Below the pieces are notes generated by a model. It was not told where the DNA came from. It ran no database searches and saw nothing but the letters and a program-made list of their open reading frames with translations. A program made the translations under genes and the position numbers. DNA of 64,000 nucleotides, from assembly GCF_012933445.1 (NCBI RefSeq), contig NZ_JABBNC010000043.1:24582-88581 (forward strand), written 5' to 3'. This document shows positions 15,115-24,961 of the stretch, one piece after another. This DNA comes from Actinoplanes sp. TBRC 11911. Its GTDB lineage: Bacteria > Actinomycetota > Actinomycetes > Mycobacteriales > Micromonosporaceae. Position 1 is the stretch's first letter. Every line of letters starts with the position of its first letter.

Positions 15115-15430
15115 ACGCCCGGTGTGGCGGCCCGCCCGCCCCGCGGCGTCCGAGACGGCCGAGCCGGACCGCCCGCTGAGGTGCGGCGGCGAGGGCCCGA
15201 TCCTCAGCGTGGACGAGCGTTTCGAGATGATGCGCGCGCTCAAACGCGAGTGGGACGAGGAGAAGGCCCGCACGGCCGAGGAAGAGAAGAAGGCCGAGAA
15301 GCCGGCCGACGACGAGGACGAACAGCGCGTCATCGAACGGTTCCGCAACGACCGGTACGCGGTGAAACTGCTCCGGCAGGCGGACGACGTCTGGGGCGGC
15401 GGCGCGGGCGACACGGGGGCCCTCGGATGA
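15107..15430 (+). CDS. Small charged T7SS-locus protein, unrecognised
   Basis: The 107-residue product overlaps the genes on both sides (8 bp upstream, ATGA downstream). The middle (residues ~35-80) is a highly charged Glu/Lys helix likely to be a coiled coil; the end is Gly-rich. A WxxxRP-type N-terminus resembles the acidic-Trp region of the preceding protein. There is no signal peptide or membrane segment. Tight coupling to eccC suggests an accessory role in the secretion complex; no function is assigned. Confidence 0.7.
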   Translation: MSERPVWRPARPAASETAEPDRPLRCGGEGPILSVDERFEMMRALKREWDEEKARTAEEEKKAEKPADDEDEQRVIERFRNDRYAVKLLRQADDVWGGGAGDTGALG

Positions 15431-18400
15431 GCACGGTCACCGTCAAGCGCCCGCCGCGTCAGGCCACCCCGGAGGCGCCCGAGGGCGAGGTCGACCTGCA
15501 GGAGCCGCCGCTGATGGCGGAGGAGGCCCCGCTCGACTTCCGCTCGTTCGCGATGATCGTGCCGATGGGCCTGGGCATGGGCGCCATGATGGCGATGTTC
15601 GGCCTCTACAGCCGGGCGCCCATCATGTACGTGATGGGCGGCGCGATGGCCTCCGGCATGCTGCTCATGGGCGTCATGCAGATCGGCAAGTCGGCGTCCG
15701 AGCGCAAACGCAAGATGCGTGGCGAGCGCCGTGACTTCCTGCGCTACATCGCGCAGCTGCGCAAGCAGGCCCGTACCGCCGCCGACGAGCAACGCCAGTA
15801 CGTGCTCTGGAACAATCCGCAACCCGACTGGCTCTGGTCGATCGCGGCCGGCACCCGCCTCTGGGAACGGCGGCCGAGCCACGACGACTTCGGCCGGGTC
15901 CGGATCGGGCTGGGCCGGCAGAGCGCGCTGCTGCGGTTCGTGCCGCCGACCACCAAGCCCATCGAGGACCTGGAGCCACTGTCGTCCATCTCGTTGCGGC
16001 GCTTCTCCGAGGCGTACCGGACGGTCGGCGGAATCCCGGTCAGCGTGGGCCTGCGCAGCTTCACCTCGATCGAGCTGGAGGGTGACGCCGGGCCGGCCAT
16101 CGACCTGGTCCGGGCCATGCTGGCCCAGCTGGTCACCTTCCACGCGCCGGACGACGTACGCGTCGCCGTGCTCGCCACCGAGGCCCACCGCGGCCCGTGG
16201 GACTGGATCAAATGGTTGCCGCACAACGCGCATCCGTCGGCGGTCGACGCCGCGGGACCGGTGCGGCTGTTCGCGAGCAGCCACGACGACCTGATGGACC
16301 TGCTCGGCCCCGAGGTCAGCGACCGTGGCGACCACGACCGCGGTGCGCGACCGTCCACAACGGAGCCGTTCGTCGTCGTCCTCGCGCACCTGGCCGACAT
16401 CCCGGACAGCTCCCGGCTGCTCGGCGCCGGCATCCGCAACGTGGTGCTGCTGGACCTCACCGGCGCGATGCCGGGCGGCCCGAAGGTGCTGCGGCTGAGC
16501 GTGGACGGCGACCGGGTGACGTTCCCGGCCGGGGACTCGACCGGATCCGCGGTGCGCGACGCGATGGACGACGTGCAGGCGCTGGCGCTCGCCCGCGGGA
16601 TGGCGCCGAAGCGTACGAGCGGAACTCTGGATGTGGTCGACGAACCGCTCACCAACGACTTCGACCTGGCGTCGCTGCTCGGCATCCGCGACCTCTACGG
16701 GTACGACGTGCAGGCGTTGTTCCGCACCCGGCTGCCGCAACGCAACCGGCTGCAGGTGCCGATCGGGGTCACCGAGGACGGCGAGGTCATCGAGCTCGAC
16801 CTCAAGGAGTCGGCGCAGGGCGGCATGGGCCCGCACGGCCTGCTGATCGGCGCCACCGGCTCCGGCAAGAGCGAATTGCTCCGTACGCTGGTGAGCGCGC
16901 TCGCCGCCACGCACAGCTCGGAGATCCTCAACCTCGTGCTGGTGGACTTCAAGGGCGGCGCCACCTTCATCGGCATGGACCGGCTGCCGCACACCTCGGC
17001 GGTCATCACGAACCTGGCCGACGAGCTGCCGCTGGTCGACCGGATGCAGGACGCGCTGAACGGCGAGATGACCCGCCGGCAGGAGCTGCTGCGCGCCAGC
17101 GGATACGCGTCGCTGTTCGAGTACGAGAAGGCCCGCGCGGCCGGCGCCCAGCTCGTCCCGTTCCCGGTGCTGCTCATCATCGTGGACGAGTTCAGCGAGC
17201 TGCTCTCCAGCAAGAACGAGTTCATGGACCTGTTCGTCTCGATCGGCCGGCTGGGCCGCAGCCTCGGCGTGCACCTGCTGCTGGCCTCGCAGCGCCTGGA
17301 CGAGGGCCGGATCAGCCGCGTCGAGGGACACCTGTCGTACCGGCTCGCGCTGCGGACGTTCTCGTCGATGGAATCCCGCGCGGTGATCGGCGTCGGCAAG
17401 GCGTACGAGCTGCCCTCGGAACCGGGCAACGGCTACCTCAAGGTCGACACCACCAATCTGGTGCGGTTCAAGTCCGCGTACGTCTCCGGACCGTACGTGG
17501 GCTCCGGCCCGGGAAAGGTGGCCGTCGACGCGTTCGGCCCGCAACGCGAGCTCGTCGAGTTCACCACCCGGCAGGTCGCCGCCCGCCACGACCTGGCCGA
17601 CCGCCCGGACGAGGTGAGCGAGACCACCGAGGAGGCGCCGGCTGGTCCCAGCGTGGTCGAGGTTCTCATCGAGCGCCTCGCCGGCTCCGGACCGCCCGCC
17701 CGGCAGGTGTGGCTGCCGCCGCTGGCCGCCGCGCCCAGCATGGACTCGCTGCTGCCCAGCGTGGTACCGGACCCGAACCGTGGTATGACCGTGGACGAGC
17801 CGGCGCTGCAGGGCCGCCTGCGGATCCCGATCGGCATCGTGGACCGCCCGCAGGACCAGATCCGCGAGCTGCTCTCGGTGGACCTCGGCGGCGCGGACGG
17901 GCACGTGGGCATCGCGGGCGCACCGCAGAGCGGCAAGTCCACCCTGCTGCGCAGCCTCATGCTCGGCCTGGCGCTCACCAACACCCCGCTCGAGGTGCAG
18001 TTCTACGGCCTCGACTTCGGCGGCGGTGGCCTCGCCTCGATCGCCGGGCTGCCGCACGTCGGGTCCATCGCCACCCGGCTGGAACGCGACCGGGTGGTCC
18101 GGACCATCGAGGAAGTCCTGCAGGTCATGGAACGGCGCGAGAACGAGTTCGCGCAGCGCGGCCTGGACTCGATGGCGTCGTACCTGGCACTGCGGGCGCG
18201 CGGCGAGATCAACGACCCGTTCGGCCACGTGTTCCTGGTGGTCGACGGCTGGTTCACGATGAAGCAGGACTTCACCGACCTGGACTCGAAGTTCCAGGAG
18301 ATCGCCTCGCGTGGCCTGTCCTACGGCGTCCACGTGGTGGTGACCGCAACAAGATGGTCGGAGATGCGCACCTGGCTGCGCGACCTGATGGGCACCCGCC

Positions 18401-19380
18401 TGGAGCTCCGGCTCGCCGACTCGATGGAGTCGGACGTCGGCACCCGCAAGGCGGCCACCGTGCCGAACCAGCCGGGCCGCGGCCTCACCTCGTCCGGGCT
18501 GCACTTCCTCGGCGCGCTGCCCCGGATGGACGGCAGCTCGTTCACTGGCGACCTGGCCGAGGCGACCAAGGCCGTCACCGAGGAGATCGGCACCTTCTGG
18601 CGCGGCCCGGTCGCGCCGCCGGTGCGGATGCTGCCGGCCGTGCTGCCCGCCGAGGCGCTGCCCGACCCGCAGCCGGACTTCCGGGTCTGCCTGGGTCAGG
18701 ACGAACAGCGCATCGCCCCGGTCTGGCACGACTTCATGACCACCCCGCACCTGCTGGTCTTCGGCGACTCGGAGACCGGCAAGACGAACATGCTGCGGCT
18801 GGTGCTGCGGGCCATCCAGCGCCGCTACACCCCGGAACAGGCGAAGGTGGTGCTCGGCGACTCCCGGCGCGACCTGGACACCGCGATCCACCCCGCGTAC
18901 CAGGTGGGTTCGGCATTCACCGGGGACCGGATGCACGAGCTGGCCGGTCAGACCTCCGTCTCGATGAACCGCCGGCTGCCCGGCGCGGACATCTCGTCGG
19001 AACGGATGCGCCGCCGCGACTGGTGGGAGGGGCCGGAACTGTTCGTGGTCGTCGACGACTACGACCTGATGACCAAGGGAATCGGAGTGGGCTCCACATT
19101 GGAGCCGCTGCTCCCGTTGCTGGCCCAGGGCACGTACATCGGACTGCACGTGATCCTGGCCCGCAGCACCTCCGGCGCGGTGCGGGCGATGATGGACCCG
19201 GTCGTGCGCCGGATGTGGGAGCTCGGCACCCCCGCCACGCTGTTCTCCTATCCGAAGGAAGAGGGCAAGTTCCTGGGTGAGGCCGCGCCGCGCCGCCTCC
19301 CCGCCGGGCGCGCCCAGCTCGTCACCCGGCGCGGCGTGCGGTTGATGCAGACCGGCCACGTCAGCGGGACGAGCCGATGA
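15427..19380 (+). CDS. eccC: Type VII secretion ATPase EccC (fused EccCa/EccCb)
   Basis: The 1317-residue product is the motor of the ESX-type secretion complex. Two transmembrane helices lie at residues 41-60 and 65-87, followed by three FtsK/SpoIIIE ATPase domains. Their Walker A motifs are GATGSGKS (~475), GAPQSGKS (~831) and GDSETGKT (~1113), all intact. Walker B-like strands are LLIIVDEF (~583), VFLVVDGW and LFVVVDDY. In known systems the last domain binds the C-terminal signal of the Esx substrate. I used the ATG at 15427 that overlaps the preceding stop; the frame is open further upstream but only as a shadow. EccCa and EccCb are one polypeptide here, unlike mycobacterial ESX-1. Confidence 0.97.
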   Translation: MSTVTVKRPPRQATPEAPEGEVDLQEPPLMAEEAPLDFRSFAMIVPMGLGMGAMMAMFGLYSRAPIMYVMGGAMASGMLLMGVMQIGKSASERKRKMRGERRDFLRYIAQLRKQARTAADEQRQYVLWNNPQPDWLWSIAAGTRLWERRPSHDDFGRVRIGLGRQSALLRFVPPTTKPIEDLEPLSSISLRRFSEAYRTVGGIPVSVGLRSFTSIELEGDAGPAIDLVRAMLAQLVTFHAPDDVRVAVLATEAHRGPWDWIKWLPHNAHPSAVDAAGPVRLFASSHDDLMDLLGPEVSDRGDHDRGARPSTTEPFVVVLAHLADIPDSSRLLGAGIRNVVLLDLTGAMPGGPKVLRLSVDGDRVTFPAGDSTGSAVRDAMDDVQALALARGMAPKRTSGTLDVVDEPLTNDFDLASLLGIRDLYGYDVQALFRTRLPQRNRLQVPIGVTEDGEVIELDLKESAQGGMGPHGLLIGATGSGKSELLRTLVSALAATHSSEILNLVLVDFKGGATFIGMDRLPHTSAVITNLADELPLVDRMQDALNGEMTRRQELLRASGYASLFEYEKARAAGAQLVPFPVLLIIVDEFSELLSSKNEFMDLFVSIGRLGRSLGVHLLLASQRLDEGRISRVEGHLSYRLALRTFSSMESRAVIGVGKAYELPSEPGNGYLKVDTTNLVRFKSAYVSGPYVGSGPGKVAVDAFGPQRELVEFTTRQVAARHDLADRPDEVSETTEEAPAGPSVVEVLIERLAGSGPPARQVWLPPLAAAPSMDSLLPSVVPDPNRGMTVDEPALQGRLRIPIGIVDRPQDQIRELLSVDLGGADGHVGIAGAPQSGKSTLLRSLMLGLALTNTPLEVQFYGLDFGGGGLASIAGLPHVGSIATRLERDRVVRTIEEVLQVMERRENEFAQRGLDSMASYLALRARGEINDPFGHVFLVVDGWFTMKQDFTDLDSKFQEIASRGLSYGVHVVVTATRWSEMRTWLRDLMGTRLELRLADSMESDVGTRKAATVPNQPGRGLTSSGLHFLGALPRMDGSSFTGDLAEATKAVTEEIGTFWRGPVAPPVRMLPAVLPAEALPDPQPDFRVCLGQDEQRIAPVWHDFMTTPHLLVFGDSETGKTNMLRLVLRAIQRRYTPEQAKVVLGDSRRDLDTAIHPAYQVGSAFTGDRMHELAGQTSVSMNRRLPGADISSERMRRRDWWEGPELFVVVDDYDLMTKGIGVGSTLEPLLPLLAQGTYIGLHVILARSTSGAVRAMMDPVVRRMWELGTPATLFSYPKEEGKFLGEAAPRRLPAGRAQLVTRRGVRLMQTGHVSGTSR

Positions 19381-19393
19381 GAGAGGTAAGCGC

Positions 19394-20773
19394 ATGACCG
19401 CGGCGATGAGCGGAGAGCTCTGCCGGATCACCGTGTTCGGACCGGACCGCAAGGTGGACCTGGCCGTGCCGGTCACCACCCCGGTCGCCGACCTGCTGCC
19501 GATGCTGCTGCAGCACACGTCGGCCGGACGCGGGTTCGAGCGGGAACTGCCGGAGGGCCCGTGGGTCCTGCAGCGGCTGGGGGAGGCGCCGTTCGAGCTG
19601 TCCGGCACCCCGGAGAGCCTGGACTGGCTGGAGGGCGAACAGCTCTACCTGCAGCGGGCCGAGGATCCGCTGCCCGAGCTCGACTTCGACGACCTGGCCG
19701 AGGGCGTCGCCACGATGGTGAACCGGCGCGCCGACCGCTGGCAGGCCGAGTACCGGCGGCCGCTGTTCCTGGTGCTGTCCGCGATCGTGATGCTCGTGGT
19801 GGCCCGTGCGGTGGTCGCGCGCGGGCCGATGCTGCCGCAGGTGGTCACCGGCGCGGCCCTGGCCCTGGCGTTGCTGACCGCCGCGCTGGTGAGCGCCCGC
19901 AAGGTGACCGACGGCCACTTCGCGCTGCTGTTCGGCTGCGGGTCGGTGTTCTTCGGAGCGCTGGCCGCCGCCCGGGCGTTCCCGGGTCAGCCGGTGCTCG
20001 GCGGGGCGCTCGCGGCGGTCGTGCTCACCGGGCTGTTGCTCGTCACCCAGCGGACCGTCACCCCGTACCTGCCGTTCGGCCCGATGCTTTTCGTCGGCGT
20101 CACCGCGCTCACCGTGGTCCTGATCCTGCTGCTGGGCAAGGCGGCCGGCACCGACACGAAGCAGACCAGCGGTGCGGCCGCGGCGGTTCTGTTCTTCATC
20201 GTGGTCCTCGCGCCCCGGGTCGCGGTCAAGCTGTCCCGCCTGCGCGGGCCGCAGCTGCCGAAGACCGGCGAGGACATGGCGTACGACATCGACCCGGACG
20301 ACTCGGCGCTGGTGAAGAGCCGCGCCGACTACGCCGAGACGTACCTGACCGTCGCGATCGCGATGGCCGCGGTACTGCTGCCGGTGCTGTTCCACTTCGT
20401 CAACACCGTCGGCGGCTGGTCGGGCTGGACACTGGTGCTTGTCATCGCCAGCGCGATCCTGCTGCGCTCCCGCACGTTCTTCGGCCTGTGGCAGCGGCTC
20501 GTCCTGGTCGGCGCCGGCGTCATCGGCTACGTCATGGTGGTGCTGCGCTTCGCGCACACCTTCCCCGAGGGCGCCCGGTACGCCATGGTGGGTGCCCTGC
20601 TGGCGCTGCTGATCCCGCTGGTGATGGCGGCGCTACGCCCGTGGCCGCAACGCATGCTGCCGTTCTGGGAGTACGCGGCGACGTTCCTGGACGTGGCCAG
20701 CGGCGTGGCCGTGCTCCCCGTTCTCGCTCAGGTGCTCGGCGTGTACGCCTGGGCGCGCGGACTGTTCGGGTAG
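19394..20773 (+). CDS. eccD: Type VII secretion membrane protein EccD
   Basis: The 459-residue product has a ~90-residue N-terminal ubiquitin-like domain followed by about 11 transmembrane helices, the standard EccD layout. EccD forms the membrane vestibule of the ESX pore. It starts 13 bp after eccC behind a GAGAGG ribosome site. A cytoplasmic loop with LSRLRGPQLPKTGED between helices 6 and 7 is typical of the family. Confidence 0.95.
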   Translation: MTAAMSGELCRITVFGPDRKVDLAVPVTTPVADLLPMLLQHTSAGRGFERELPEGPWVLQRLGEAPFELSGTPESLDWLEGEQLYLQRAEDPLPELDFDDLAEGVATMVNRRADRWQAEYRRPLFLVLSAIVMLVVARAVVARGPMLPQVVTGAALALALLTAALVSARKVTDGHFALLFGCGSVFFGALAAARAFPGQPVLGGALAAVVLTGLLLVTQRTVTPYLPFGPMLFVGVTALTVVLILLLGKAAGTDTKQTSGAAAAVLFFIVVLAPRVAVKLSRLRGPQLPKTGEDMAYDIDPDDSALVKSRADYAETYLTVAIAMAAVLLPVLFHFVNTVGGWSGWTLVLVIASAILLRSRTFFGLWQRLVLVGAGVIGYVMVVLRFAHTFPEGARYAMVGALLALLIPLVMAALRPWPQRMLPFWEYAATFLDVASGVAVLPVLAQVLGVYAWARGLFG

Positions 20774-20779
20774 GCCGCC

Positions 20780-22123
20780 GTGCAGACCCAGCGCGACCAC
20801 GTCCACGCCCACCAGTTCATGATGGGCCGGCTCAGCTCCGCCCTGGTTCAGGGCGACCCGACCAGCGCCGAGATCCCCGGGCACCGGGCGCTGACCGGCC
20901 TGCTGTTCGGCATCCTGGTGGCGGTGCTCGGCATCGGCGGCGTCGCCGTCTACGGCTGGATCGTCCCGGGCGGCAGCAACGCGTATACCAAACCCGGCAC
21001 CATGCTGGTCGAGAAGGAGACCGGCAACCGGTACGTGTACGTCGGCGGCGCGGTGCACCCGGTCGCCAACGTGACCACCGCGTCGCTGCTGCTCGGCGGG
21101 GCGATGACGGTCAAGCTCATCTCGCGGAACTCGCTCAAGGACGTGCCGCACGGCAACGAGCTCGGCGACATCCGCTGGCCGCAGTCGGTGGCCGCGAGCA
21201 CGCCGGTGGCCGGTCCGTGGATGGTCTGCCTGCCCGGCTCCCGCGTCAAGGAGCCGTCGCCCACCGCGCTGGGCGTCAACCTGAGCCCGAGCGCCCCGAG
21301 CGCGCCGCTGGCCACCGACCGGTTCACCGTGGTGCGTTCGCCGGGCGGCACCGACTATCTCATCAATCAAGGGCACAAGTACGCCGTACGCGATGACTCC
21401 GTGCTGGTGGCCCTGGGCGCCGGCAACGCACCCGCCGTGCTGGCGCCACAGTTGTGGCTCGACTGGCTGCCCAGCGGCACCGAGCTGAAACCCGCGGTGA
21501 TCGCGCACGCGGGCGCCGACGGCCCGTCGATCGGCGGCGAGAACTACCCGGTGGGCACCCTGTTCGAGCAGAAGGACCAGCTTTTCGTGCTGCTGCGCGA
21601 CGGCCTGGCCCCGATCGGCGCGACCGACTTCCTGCTGGCCGCTTCAAAACACGACACCCCTCCGGTAAGCCTCGACGCCGCGGACGTGGCCGCCGCGCCG
21701 AAGTCCGACGATAAGACGCTCGCCAAGCGGCTGCCCGACTTCACCGAGATGCACTGGCAGGACCCGGGTGACGCGGTGCTGTGCCAGCGGCAGGCCCCCA
21801 AGGACGAGAACACGTTCCAGACGATGGTGGTCTACACCACGGCCGAACAGTCCGGTGTGGACGGCAAGGGCGGCGCGCACGTCGTCGCCGCGCCCGGCAC
21901 CGGCATGGCCGTGGTAGCCGTCCCGCATGCCAAGACGGCCCACCCGGCGATCACGTTCATCTCCGAGTCCGGCATGGCCTACCCGGTGGCCGACCAGAAG
22001 ACGCAGAGCGCGCTCGGGCTCGACCGGGCACCCGCGCCGCCGTTCCCCAAGAGCCTGCTGTCCACCCTGGACACCGGCCCGACGCTGAGCCAGGCAGCCG
22101 TCACCGGACCCACAGGAGGCTGA
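20780..22123 (+). CDS. eccB: Type VII secretion protein EccB
   Basis: The 447-residue product starts at GTG with QTQRDHVHAHQFMMGRLSSA, the conserved EccB N-terminus. A single membrane helix lies at ~35-60, followed by a large extracytoplasmic domain with LV-ETGNRY and NxGxxYPVxxL repeats typical of EccB. EccB is the periplasmic-facing part of the core complex. It follows eccD by 6 bp and precedes the next gene by 3 bp, supporting one operon. The length is close to the usual 450-500. Confidence 0.95.
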   Translation: MQTQRDHVHAHQFMMGRLSSALVQGDPTSAEIPGHRALTGLLFGILVAVLGIGGVAVYGWIVPGGSNAYTKPGTMLVEKETGNRYVYVGGAVHPVANVTTASLLLGGAMTVKLISRNSLKDVPHGNELGDIRWPQSVAASTPVAGPWMVCLPGSRVKEPSPTALGVNLSPSAPSAPLATDRFTVVRSPGGTDYLINQGHKYAVRDDSVLVALGAGNAPAVLAPQLWLDWLPSGTELKPAVIAHAGADGPSIGGENYPVGTLFEQKDQLFVLLRDGLAPIGATDFLLAASKHDTPPVSLDAADVAAAPKSDDKTLAKRLPDFTEMHWQDPGDAVLCQRQAPKDENTFQTMVVYTTAEQSGVDGKGGAHVVAAPGTGMAVVAVPHAKTAHPAITFISESGMAYPVADQKTQSALGLDRAPAPPFPKSLLSTLDTGPTLSQAAVTGPTGG

Positions 22124-22126
22124 GCC

Positions 22127-24961
22127 ATGGCGAACGGGATTCGCGGACTGCTGCGCGGCAAGGGCGACGACCCCGGCGGCGTCGCGCAGCACACCGTCGG
22201 CAACGCGCTGGTCCTGCACAGCGAGGAGAAGATCAGCGCGGAGGCACAATCGCTGGCGTTGTCCGTGGTCGCGGACGCCGAGAACGACATCGTCGTGCTC
22301 GACCTCGGGGAGGGCATGCCGATCAACTCGTGGGAGTCGATGGCCGGTGTGCTGCCACGCCGCCGCCGCGGGATCCGGCTGGTCGCCTGCGGCAAGCACC
22401 ACAACGCCGCCGCGATGGCCGGCCAGTGGCTCTCCGAACGGCTCGGCCGCACCGTCATCGCCCCCGACGGCGACCTGGTCCGCGGCTCGGCCGGAACGCT
22501 TTTCGTGCACTCGGCGCCGGGCAGCGGTTGGGTGCGGTTCCGGCCCGGCAAACAACCGGACTGGGACGCGAAACGCTACCCCGCGCCGCTGTGGGACCGC
22601 GCGGTCGTCGACAACCGCGCGTCCAGCTCGGTCGGTGAGATCGAGCCGCTGCCCGGCGGCGTGTGGATCCACGACACCCGCGACACCGAAACCGTGGCGC
22701 TGCACCGGGAACGGCTCGTCGGCGGGGTGCCGTGCCAGCCGGACCGGATGACCGTGCTGCTCGGCTGCCCGGGCACCCCGGCGCTGTCGCTCGACGACAT
22801 CGTGCGGTTCTGGCGCTCGCTGGACCCGGACGCCCGCGAGCAGGCGCGGTTCGTGCAGTACGGCGACGTGCGGCTGCCCGAGGGCGAGACGTTCGGGCAG
22901 ACGCTGGCCGACCTGCTCGGCACCAACATCGTCTGCTACACCGGCGTGCCGATGGGCAGCCCTGCCCGCTTCGACCTGCGGACCGTGCGCGCCGACGGGT
23001 CGCTGGGCTGGCCGCCGTTCGCGCTGGAGCTCAGCTACTCGCCGCGCGCGCACCCGAACTCGCGGGCGCGCCGGCCCAGCGTGCTCAGCCATCGGGCACC
23101 GCTGCGCTGGACCGAGGAGATCACCCCGCGCGTCTACTGGTACGCGCCGGACGCCGTCGTCGAGATCGTCCCATCCGGACTGTGGGTGCGCGGCGTCGAG
23201 GAGCCCGCGAACGCCGAACGGGTCCGCGGTGCGGTGCTCGACCCCGAGGGCGGGACGCTCATCTTCGACGACACGGTGGCCGAGCGGGCCGCCCGGATGC
23301 GGGAGCTGGCCGCCGACCTGGCCGCCCGGATGGACGACCTGACCGCGGCCGGCAGCGTGCTGGTGCCCGCATCGGTGCTGGTGCCCGGCATGAAGCCGGC
23401 CGGCCGGGCGGGTGCCGCCGCGGACGTGGACGCGTCCGCCGTCGCGGTCGCCGAAAGTGTGCGGGCCTCGACGCCGGCCCCCAAGGCCACCGCCGCGGTG
23501 CCGCGGGCCCAGCCGACGGCGATGACCGGCCTGGTCGTGCCGGAGGTGGCCGCACCCGAGGCGCAGGCCCTGCAGCGCTACCTCTCCGACCAGAAGACCC
23601 AGGCCGTCGGGCGTCCCTCTCCGGCACAACTGCGCGCGTACGCCCAGGGCACCGCCCAGGTGCCGGTCGCGGCTCCGGTCGAGCCCCCGCCGCCCGTGGT
23701 CCCGGCGTCCGTGCCGGTCGAGCCGCCCAAGCCCTACGCCCCGCCGGCGGCCTTGCACGAGCCGACCACCTCACTGCCGGTCGTTGAGCAGCGCACCAAG
23801 GAGCCCGAGGACAAGCTGGACGCGGCCCCGTCGATGGTCATCGTCCTGCCGCCGAAGCCCGTCGAACCCCCGGCCCCCATCGCCTCGGTCGAACCGCCGG
23901 CCTCGGTCGAACCGCCGGCCCCGACCCAACCGCCGGCCCCGATACCACCACCGCCGCCGCTCGCCCCCGACGCGATCGCACCCCCGGTCGAGGCCGTCCT
24001 TTCCACCGTGGCCGAGGTGACCCTCCCGGAGCCGGTCTCTGTCCCCGTCCCCGCCACCGCGGGCCCACCGGATCCACCCGCCGAAACCCCGGAACAGCCG
24101 GAACGACCGCACGAGAAATCGGCTCCGGTGCCGCCCGCCGCATCGGTGCTCCCGCAACCCGTCCCGGACGCCTCGGCCTTGGCCCTGCTGCCCAACCGCC
24201 CCCTGGACGAGGAGCGGGCCTGGCTGCGCCGCACCCTCAGCCGCGAGTTCGACACCCTGGCCAGCTCGGTCGCCCGCATCATGTCCGAGCATCCCGGCAT
24301 GCAGAGCCCCGGCCTCAGCACCGACGACGTCCTGGCCGACTCGGTCGCCGTCCGGCTCTTCCTGTCCGCGCGCGGCGCCAGCGTCGACGCCGGCCTGCGC
24401 ACCGGTCGCAACGGCCCGCACGTCCCCCTGGCCCGCTGCGCCGTGTCCGGCCTGTCCCGGCTGCCCTCGTTCCGCGGCACCACGGTCTTCCGCATGTCGC
24501 CGCGACCCGAGGAATGGGACCTCTACCGCGGCCGCCGGGTCGTCACCGACTGGGGTTTCGTCAGCACCCTGACCCAGCCGTGCGAGTCCCAGGACGGCGA
24601 CACCGACATCCTGGTGTGGTCGATGACCGGCCGCCGCACCGGCCTGCTCGAACCCGAGGGTGACGAGCACATCGACGACCGGGTGGTCTACCTGCCCGGC
24701 ACCAGCTTCAAGGTTCTCGACTTGCGCGAGCCCACGGGCGGCGAGCGCGGCGCGATCCTGATCCGCGAGATCGGCGGCAACGAGATCGACGACCACGGCC
24801 GGGTCGACCCGGACCGGGTTTCGCTCGACGAGCTCGCCGTGACCGCACTCGACCGCAGCCTGGAGCGCTGGGCCGGCGGGCAGACCAAACGACGCATCGG
24901 TTCGGCCGCACGGGCACGCTTCGACGTGCTCCCCGGCCTGGCGGAAGGTGGACGGCGATGA
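22127..24961 (+). CDS. T7SS-locus protein with C-terminal ADP-ribosyltransferase-like domain
   Basis: The 944-residue product has three parts. Residues 1-430 form an unrecognised domain containing GCPGTPALSLDDIVRFWRSL and a GSGW-x2-F-x-PG motif seen in actinobacterial polymorphic-toxin proteins. Residues ~430-680 are Pro/Ala/Val-rich. Residues ~690-944 follow the ART fold order: TVFR (~786), GFVSTLTQP (~810) and RVVYLPGTSFKV (~850). In active arginine-type ARTs the last motif is ExE; here it reads D-D-R, so the catalytic Glu is replaced by Arg. R and S are retained. It lies between eccB and the EccA-like gene (ATGA overlap) and has a paralogue at 28373-30589. ART assignment is by pattern recognition only. 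Confidence 0.65.
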   Translation: MANGIRGLLRGKGDDPGGVAQHTVGNALVLHSEEKISAEAQSLALSVVADAENDIVVLDLGEGMPINSWESMAGVLPRRRRGIRLVACGKHHNAAAMAGQWLSERLGRTVIAPDGDLVRGSAGTLFVHSAPGSGWVRFRPGKQPDWDAKRYPAPLWDRAVVDNRASSSVGEIEPLPGGVWIHDTRDTETVALHRERLVGGVPCQPDRMTVLLGCPGTPALSLDDIVRFWRSLDPDAREQARFVQYGDVRLPEGETFGQTLADLLGTNIVCYTGVPMGSPARFDLRTVRADGSLGWPPFALELSYSPRAHPNSRARRPSVLSHRAPLRWTEEITPRVYWYAPDAVVEIVPSGLWVRGVEEPANAERVRGAVLDPEGGTLIFDDTVAERAARMRELAADLAARMDDLTAAGSVLVPASVLVPGMKPAGRAGAAADVDASAVAVAESVRASTPAPKATAAVPRAQPTAMTGLVVPEVAAPEAQALQRYLSDQKTQAVGRPSPAQLRAYAQGTAQVPVAAPVEPPPPVVPASVPVEPPKPYAPPAALHEPTTSLPVVEQRTKEPEDKLDAAPSMVIVLPPKPVEPPAPIASVEPPASVEPPAPTQPPAPIPPPPPLAPDAIAPPVEAVLSTVAEVTLPEPVSVPVPATAGPPDPPAETPEQPERPHEKSAPVPPAASVLPQPVPDASALALLPNRPLDEERAWLRRTLSREFDTLASSVARIMSEHPGMQSPGLSTDDVLADSVAVRLFLSARGASVDAGLRTGRNGPHVPLARCAVSGLSRLPSFRGTTVFRMSPRPEEWDLYRGRRVVTDWGFVSTLTQPCESQDGDTDILVWSMTGRRTGLLEPEGDEHIDDRVVYLPGTSFKVLDLREPTGGERGAILIREIGGNEIDDHGRVDPDRVSLDELAVTALDRSLERWAGGQTKRRIGSAARARFDVLPGLAEGGRR

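Noticed and set aside
12193..19608. 2471-residue minus-strand frame
   Set aside because: Runs opposite eccC and the WXG protein, which have clear motifs; it is an antisense shadow.
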